A DNA stretch of 5,621 bases from Akkermansia sp. (GTDB taxonomy: Bacteria; Verrucomicrobiota; Verrucomicrobiia; Verrucomicrobiales; Akkermansiaceae): NCBI GenBank assembly GCA_017379255.1, contig JAFNWZ010000024.1:1-5621 (forward strand), read 5' to 3'. How positions within the stretch are numbered: position 1 is the stretch's first letter; every line of letters begins with the position of its first letter. The position numbers and the translations under genes were made by a program. Below are positions 1-5,621 of this stretch, piece after piece. Below the pieces are notes generated by a model. The model was not told where the DNA came from. It made no database searches and saw only the letters and a list, made by a program, of their open reading frames with translations.

Positions 1-358
1 AGGGCAGTAGTTCGATTTCAATATCCAAATTACGCTCGTTGCGCGACTCCCACTTACCCAATGCCTGGGGGAAAGTCTTGTCGGCAGTGACACTTACGGC
101 TGTGGGTAGTGAGCCATCCTCTTCTGCAGGCAGGTAGACCACCTCTGCGATGTTGCCGACAATAGGCGCGCCGCCGTTGAATTGAGTCTCCTCCTGAATG
201 GCAATTTTTAGCGGTGTTATGCTGTCGGGATGATTAATAATTTCCTCGTACCAGAAAATTACTTCCTCAAAATCATCTGATTTATTCAAATCGGTTTTTG
301 AAAACTCCTTGATACTGAGCTGTCGCTTTTTTTCAATATTTTTTAGCAGATGCTCAAT
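1..358 (-). CDS. Partial AT-rich hypothetical protein, start unresolved
   Basis: One minus-strand frame stays open from the left edge to the mnmG stop codon at 491-493, while the three plus-strand frames close within the first 140 bases or so. The protein-like part begins near codon ATT 358 with a charged helical stretch (IEHLLKNIEKKRQ). It continues through an acidic segment (DDFEEVIFWYEEIINHPDS, about 277-221) and a more beta-like part containing GGAPIVGNIAEVVYLP, and runs off the window at ELLP. I do not recognise the family. The frame contains no ATG. Possible starts are GTG at 478, TTG at 289 (an AAGGAG lies 15 bases upstream, too far to be typical) or a rare ATT. An ATG at 399 is out of frame and stops at 343. 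By hand count, positions 181-360 are about 35% G+C, far below mnmG. It could be a recently acquired gene, or a 5'-truncated remnant of one cut by the repeat element next to it. Confidence 0.5.
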   Translation of the reverse strand, partial: MEHLLKNIEKKRQLSIKEFSKTDLNKSDDFEEVIFWYEEIINHPDSITPLKIAIQEETQFNGGAPIVGNIAEVVYLPAEEDGSLPTAVSVTADKTFPQALGKWESRNERNLDIEIELLP

Positions 359-365
359 ACCCTTC

Positions 366-490
366 CTTTGCGGCTGTCTTGGCTGTTTCTCGAATCCATG
401 CGGATTCTCGAAAGGCGCGTGGGGATTTGCGCTGCGGCGCGGAGGTCTCCGACGGGCAGGGCCTCCGCGGCCCTGCACCCCGCAAGGGTC

Positions 491-510
<20 letters not shown>
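366..510. repeat. Cluster of inverted and direct repeats (REP-like)
   Basis: This stretch is dense with short repeats. GGCTGT occurs at 372-377 and 381-386. TTCTCGAA occurs at 387-394 and again at 405-412. GAATCC (392-397) and GGATTC (402-407) form a six-pair stem with loop ATGC. CGCGGAGG (438-445) can pair with CCTCCGCG (462-469), and GCAGGGCC (456-463) pairs with GGCCCTGC (469-476). The last stem is 483-490 with 494-501. Positions 421-480 are about 78% G+C by hand count, against about 33% for 241-360, so the composition changes abruptly. The packing and position at a gene's 3' end resemble REP or other dispersed intergenic repeats. I cannot show multiple genomic copies from one window. The outer boundaries are approximate. 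Confidence 0.6.
456..501 (-). terminator. Tandem hairpins at the end of mnmG
   Basis: Read on the minus strand, the mnmG mRNA would first form an eight-pair hairpin (501-494 with 490-483) whose three-base loop is exactly the UAA stop codon. A second eight-pair GC-rich hairpin follows (476-469 with 463-456, loop of five). No U-run follows on the minus strand, so this is not a textbook intrinsic terminator. It may instead protect the 3' end or stall polymerase. On the plus strand the first hairpin is followed, after ACCC, by five T at 506-510, so it would look more terminator-like for rightward transcription, although no rightward gene lies upstream. Confidence 0.4.
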
Positions 511-2442
<1,932 letters not shown>

Positions 2443-2446
<4 letters not shown>

Positions 2447-3540
2447 GCTGTGGTGAGGGTGACAATGAGTTTGTGCAGAATATCACGCGCATCAAGCCCG
2501 CTGGAAACCAGCGCCTTATCTGCCGCGGCGCAGGCCTGCAGGTCGCGCCGAGCTTTGCGGAGGCTCAGTTTGCCCACGGTGCGGGCAGCATTGAACAGGC
2601 CGTAGGTATTCGGTGTGCCATCCTTTTTGAGGGGGAGCAGCTTGCGTCCCTCTGCCGGCAGGCGGTTGAGCGCGGCATCGAACGCGCGGTAGTTGCCAGT
2701 ATCGGGCTTGTAGGTATCGATGAGCAGACGGGCGCAGAAACGCTGGCGCACGGTGGGCACAATGGCCGCGCGCATGATGGAGACTCCCTGTTCGCCGTGC
2801 TCCAGCTGCTCGTTGACCAGGCGCACCGCCAGGCGGGAGTTGCCGTTCTCGATAGCGCGGGAAATCTCGAACACCACGCTGTTGCGCGAAACGGCTACCA
2901 TGAGCTCCACATCATCCGCCGTCACGGTGCGGCGCTCCGGGCCCAGGTACACATCCAGCTTGGCCAGCTCATTGGAAATCTGGCGCGTGCTTTCATTCAC
3001 ACGGTGGATAAACAAATCCAGCGCAGCGTTGTCAAAGCCCAGCCCCAGCGGCTTGGCCATGCGCAGGGTAAGAGCCGAAAGCTCGCCCTCCCAGCCGGGT
3101 TTGGTGGTGTCTATCTTGGAAAATTCCTTCACCTCGGCCGCATTCCCCATCTTCTTGAAGAAGGAGCGGCGCTTGTCCATCTCTGCGGCAGAGAGCACAA
3201 AGAAGGTCTCTTCCGGAAGGTTGGCCATCACATCGACGAGTTCCTCCAACGCCTGCTGCACGGCCTCACTGCGGGCGCCCTGCGGGGTATCGGCCATGAA
3301 GTTGGCCCCTTTCAGCCAGATAACCTTGCGGCCACCGAACATGTTCATCATCTGCAGGCCGGAGATGGTGCGGCCGATGATATCCACCGCTTCATCCACC
3401 GTGGCGGCAGCACCGTCGATGGTTTCGTTGCCCCAGCCGTCGCCGCCTTCCTCCAGGCGCGCATACATGGCCGCTGCAGCGGTGGCGGCAGCGCCTTCAT
3501 CGCTGCCGAAAAACACAAAACTGGCTTTCTCTGCGGGCAC
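2443..3540 (-). CDS. holA: DNA polymerase III subunit delta (HolA)
   Basis: HolA is the clamp-loader subunit that opens the beta sliding clamp during replication. From GTG 3540 the product is 365 residues, near the family's usual 330-350. The N-terminal AAA+-like domain opens with a beta strand and turn ([10 protein letters not shown], residues 7-16). An inert Walker-A region is expected in this family. A strand [11 protein letters not shown] (71-81) matches the familiar 'vvvl..a' segment, followed by [20 protein letters not shown] (111-130), the usual 'lvl...kldkr..l.K' pattern. [20 protein letters not shown] (181-200) is the conserved linker helix. The C-terminal collar domain contains [24 protein letters not shown] and ends with [23 protein letters not shown]. 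The frame can be extended to TTG 3570, but the extra residues ([10 protein letters not shown]) do not resemble the family and lie under a promoter, so I prefer GTG 3540 or GTG 3546. TGA 2443-2445 overlaps the mnmG ATG. Confidence 0.9.
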
Positions 3541-3546
3541 GGGCAC

Positions 3547-3575
3547 ATTACACCAGAAAAACGCCCCCAAGTCAA
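3547..3575 (-). promoter_or_regulatory. Sigma-70-like promoter for holA-mnmG
   Basis: On the minus strand TTGACT (3575-3570) is followed by a 17-base spacer and TGTAAT (3552-3547). The -10 box is preceded by TGG, which gives an extended -10 (TGn). This is five of six matches to the -35 consensus with optimal spacing. The predicted transcription start lies at about 3540, which is the first base of an in-frame GTG of holA. If used, the transcript would be leaderless or nearly so. The promoter is inferred from sequence only. Confidence 0.6.
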
Positions 3576-3598
3576 CCTGTTTCCGCGGCGGGTATTTT

Positions 3599-3612
3599 AT
3601 CCCGGCCGGGAT
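3599..3612. promoter_or_regulatory. 14-base perfect palindrome between divergent promoters
   Basis: ATCCCGGCCGGGAT is a perfect dyad with no spacer. It lies between the two divergent -35 boxes, ending seven bases before the rightward one, and is centred near -50 for the rightward start. That position suits a dimeric regulator acting on the rightward gene. It could also be a chance GC-rich palindrome. It is not followed by a T-run, so it is not a terminator. Confidence 0.35.
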
Positions 3613-3619
3613 TTTCGGC

Positions 3620-3648
3620 TTGATTTAGCGCCATGGGCTTGCTACTAT
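3620..3648 (+). promoter_or_regulatory. Sigma-70-like promoter for the secreted-protein gene
   Basis: TTGATT (3620-3625), a 17-base spacer and TACTAT (3643-3648) form a good promoter, again with a TGn extension (TGC) before the -10. The expected start at about 3655 leaves a leader of roughly 20 bases before ATG 3676. The leader has only a weak GAAG (3664-3667) as a possible ribosome binding site. Confidence 0.6.
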
Positions 3649-3675
3649 CCTGGATGTAATTACGAAGTTATTGAT

Positions 3676-4497
3676 ATGAAATCCTTTTATCTCCTTATTC
3701 TTGCCTGCGCCGCCGTTGTAGCATTGATGCCCGCCCAGGCACAGGGACGCCGTAACCGCCCGGGCAAAACTGCTGCCCCCGCCAGCAGCGCCGTGCCTGC
3801 AGCGCCGAAAACAGGTGTGCGCTTTGTGGTTTGCTCACCGACCGGCGAAAACATGCCCTCCCCTCTTTATGTGCGAAACGGCAAGGAGTTCACAGCCATT
3901 CAGATAGGGTCGCGCACAACCAGCCCCCGTGTGAAACCCGTGGGCGGCGTGGTGGAGTTCTGGAAAGAGAACCCCATGCCCACCGCCGGCATGGCTGACA
4001 AGAAAGACAAGGGAGCTGCAGCCTCGTCGAAACTGCCGGATCCCTTCTTCACGGTGACAGTTCCCGCCAATATCGGCAGCAAATCGGTCTGCATTCTCTC
4101 CCCGAGCAAGGACATTGAGAAAACAAACACCCTGTTCCTGAACGAAAGTGATTTCCCGCGCAAAGGTGTACATATCATCAACCTTTCCTCTTTCCCGCTG
4201 CAGATGACGACATCTGAAAAGGGAGATTTCTCTGACAAGAAGGAAAGCAAGATTGGTGTGTACCGCCGCGAGGACGGCATCAGCCCCAGCAACAGCTGGA
4301 GTTTCAAAGGCGAAAAAGGCCAGCAGGTCGGTTTCATTCTCACCTACACTGAAAAGGGCGCCAAAGCACCGAAGCGCATCAAGGCTTCTTCATTCACCGT
4401 ATCCGGCCAGCAGGCTGTCATCAACGTAGTGGTGAAGGACCCCAAGCTGAATCGTCCCCGCCTGATGACCATTCAGCTGAGCGACGATAAGAACTAA
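3676..4497 (+). CDS. Exported protein of unknown family
   Basis: The 273-residue product begins with a clear Sec signal peptide: Lys2, a hydrophobic core at about 4-19, and AQA at 20-22 as the signal peptidase I site. The mature protein therefore probably starts at Gln23. Cys11 is too close to the N-terminus and in the wrong context for a convincing lipobox. A basic, then Ala/Pro-rich linker follows (23-46, with RRNRPG). The rest looks beta-rich. One segment holds VRFVVCSPTGENMPSPLYV (48-66) and SRTTSPRVKPVGGVVEFWKE (79-98), then a Lys/Ala linker (about 105-119). A second part (120-273) includes GVHIINLSSFPLQM (164-177). Cys53 and Cys139 are the only cysteines after cleavage and could form a disulfide. 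No catalytic motif or membrane anchor is visible, and I do not recognise the family. ATG 3676 is supported by the signal peptide and by the promoter just upstream. The gene is probably cotranscribed with the kinase 47 bases downstream. Confidence 0.85.
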   Translation: MKSFYLLILACAAVVALMPAQAQGRRNRPGKTAAPASSAVPAAPKTGVRFVVCSPTGENMPSPLYVRNGKEFTAIQIGSRTTSPRVKPVGGVVEFWKENPMPTAGMADKKDKGAAASSKLPDPFFTVTVPANIGSKSVCILSPSKDIEKTNTLFLNESDFPRKGVHIINLSSFPLQMTTSEKGDFSDKKESKIGVYRREDGISPSNSWSFKGEKGQQVGFILTYTEKGAKAPKRIKASSFTVSGQQAVINVVVKDPKLNRPRLMTIQLSDDKN

Positions 4498-4544
4498 TCC
4501 TCTCCCCCCCTCCTCCTGACAAGACTTACATCTCTCCACCCGCC
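4498..4544 (+). other. Pyrimidine-rich spacer, no Shine-Dalgarno
   Basis: The 47-base gap between the exported-protein gene and the kinase begins with 20 consecutive pyrimidines (4498-4517). It contains no hairpin, no promoter I would defend and no purine-rich ribosome binding site before ATG 4545. The absence of a terminator supports cotranscription. Kinase translation must start by an SD-independent route or by reinitiation. Confidence 0.5.
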
Positions 4545-5621
4545 ATGCCTGAAAAACTGACAGAAGGCCCCATAGCTGAGCGCATTGCCCGTATTGGCGA
4601 CCTGTTTGCCGTGAGCGGTGACTTCCTCTATGGTGAGGAGCTGCGCAACGGCCACATCAACACCACCTACCGCGCCTGCTACCGTTCGGAAGATGGGCAG
4701 GAAGACCGCTACATCCTGCAGCGCATCAATGAATATGTATTCAAAGACCCTGCCCAGGTGATGCGCAATGTGGAAAAAGTGACCCGCCACATCACCTGGA
4801 AACTGCTGCGGCGCCGCCGCGATGCTGCCGGCCAGACGCTCAACCTCTTCCCCGCCCGCGGCGGCCGCAACTATATTGTGCTGCCGGAGGAAGGCGGCAT
4901 GTGGCGCTGCTACAACAACATTGAAGGCACCCATACCTACGATGTAGTGGAAAACACCCGCCAGGCCTACCAGGCAGGCTTTGCCTTCGGTTCATTCCAG
5001 GACCTCATCTGCGATATGAACCCGGAGGACATCCGCGAATCCATACCGGATTTCCACAACACCCCCAAGCGCTATGCCGACCTGCTCAAGAGTGCGGAGG
5101 CAGATGTGATGGGCCGCGCTGCACACTGCCAGGCAGAACTGGAACTGCTCAAGAGCTGGGAAAACCGCTACTCCCGCATCGTGGACATGATGGCCACCGG
5201 GGAAATTCCCACCCGCATCACCCACAACGACACGAAGATTAACAACGTGATGCTGGATGAGGAGACTGATGACGCTGTGTGCGTGATTGACCTGGACACC
5301 GTGATGCCCGGCAGCGTGCTCTACGATTTCGGTGATATGGTGCGCACCGCCACCTGCATGGCCCAGGAAGACGAGGAAGACCTGAGCAAGGTGAAGATGG
5401 AAATGCCTTTCTTTGAATCCCTGGCTGAAGGATATCTGGACGCAGCTCATGGGTTCCTGACCCAGAAGGAAGTGGAGTTCATGCCCTTTGCCGGCTGGCT
5501 CATCACAACAGAAATCGGCATCCGCTTCCTGACGGACTATCTGGATGGCGACCTGTATTTCCGCACCTCCAAGCCTGAGCACAACCTTATCCGCGCGCGC
5601 AACCAGTTCAAACTGGCCCAG
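4545..5621 (+). CDS. Phosphotransferase-family sugar kinase, NahK-like, 3' partial
   Basis: The frame gives 359 residues and runs off the right edge. It most resembles N-acetylhexosamine 1-kinase (NahK), an ATP-dependent enzyme of the aminoglycoside-phosphotransferase/choline-kinase fold that makes GlcNAc-1-P or GalNAc-1-P in the cytoplasm. Visible motifs are GHINTTY (36-42, nucleotide-binding loop), ILQRINEYVFKDP (57-69, typical of NahK-type proteins), and ITHNDTKINNVMLD (225-238), the Brenner-type catalytic loop with Asp229 as base and Asn234 as metal ligand. VIDLDTVMPGSVLYDFGDMVR (247-267) supplies metal-binding Asp251 in place of the usual DFG/DWE. YFRTSKPEHNLIRARNQFKL (338-357) is close to the usual family C-terminus, so probably only some 5-20 residues are missing. 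ATG 4545 has no Shine-Dalgarno but starts just before the conserved region. The exact sugar specificity (GlcNAc, GalNAc or another) is inferred and cannot be read from the motifs. Confidence 0.88.
   Translation, partial: MPEKLTEGPIAERIARIGDLFAVSGDFLYGEELRNGHINTTYRACYRSEDGQEDRYILQRINEYVFKDPAQVMRNVEKVTRHITWKLLRRRRDAAGQTLNLFPARGGRNYIVLPEEGGMWRCYNNIEGTHTYDVVENTRQAYQAGFAFGSFQDLICDMNPEDIRESIPDFHNTPKRYADLLKSAEADVMGRAAHCQAELELLKSWENRYSRIVDMMATGEIPTRITHNDTKINNVMLDEETDDAVCVIDLDTVMPGSVLYDFGDMVRTATCMAQEDEEDLSKVKMEMPFFESLAEGYLDAAHGFLTQKEVEFMPFAGWLITTEIGIRFLTDYLDGDLYFRTSKPEHNLIRARNQFKLAQ

Noticed and set aside
343..399. Short 18-codon frame starting at ATG 399 on the minus strand, followed by an A-run that might shift into the left fragment
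   Set aside because: It stops at 345-343 before any plausible slip, lies in the repeat element, and has no ribosome binding site. A frameshift reading would be pure speculation.
2473..3675. Long plus-strand frame antisense to holA that runs into the exported-protein gene
   Set aside because: The frame happens to be open, but the signal peptide at 3676 and the promoter at 3620-3648 mark the real start. The upstream part mirrors holA.
3676..3741. Lipoprotein signal ending at Cys11 of the exported protein
   Set aside because: The cysteine comes too early, the residue at -2 is Leu, and a better signal peptidase I site (AQA) lies at residues 20-22.
4494..5582. Minus-strand open frames opposite the kinase gene
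   Set aside because: They are shadows of the kinase, whose catalytic loop and metal-binding motifs are on the plus strand.

Overview
The window reads as a stretch of bacterial chromosome, most plausibly from the Verrucomicrobiota and perhaps near Akkermansia. This placement is an inference. It rests on moderately high GC in the core genes, near-absence of Shine-Dalgarno sequences, a divergent DNA polymerase III delta subunit, and an N-acetylhexosamine-kinase-type sugar kinase beside a secreted protein of unknown family. Nothing in the window fixes the species.

Layout from left to right. Positions 1 to about 358 hold an AT-rich coding fragment on the minus strand that runs off the left edge and has no convincing start codon. 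Positions about 366-510 are a compact cluster of inverted and direct repeats. It covers the 3' end and stop codon of mnmG and looks like a REP-type or dispersed intergenic element. Positions 491-2446 (minus) are mnmG, the FAD-dependent tRNA wobble-uridine modification enzyme. Positions 2443 to about 3540 (minus) are holA, the clamp-loader delta subunit, whose stop overlaps the mnmG start in an ATGA. Positions about 3541-3675 are a divergent control region with a good sigma-70-like promoter on each strand and a 14-base perfect palindrome between them. Positions 3676-4497 (plus) encode a small exported protein of unknown family. Positions 4545 to the right edge (plus) encode a phosphotransferase-fold kinase of the NahK type, complete except for a short C-terminal tail.

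The two halves form divergent units. The leftward unit holA-mnmG is housekeeping (replication plus tRNA modification) and is probably translationally coupled. The rightward unit pairs an envelope or secreted protein with a cytoplasmic kinase likely to phosphorylate N-acetylhexosamines, which would fit salvage of sugars from host or environmental glycans.

I see no convincing new multi-gene system. The points most worth a second look are the repeat/hairpin cluster at the mnmG end, the compositionally foreign fragment beyond it, and a promoter inside the longest possible holA frame that suggests a shorter, possibly leaderless holA mRNA. I found no rRNA, tRNA, CRISPR array, transposase or classical riboswitch.
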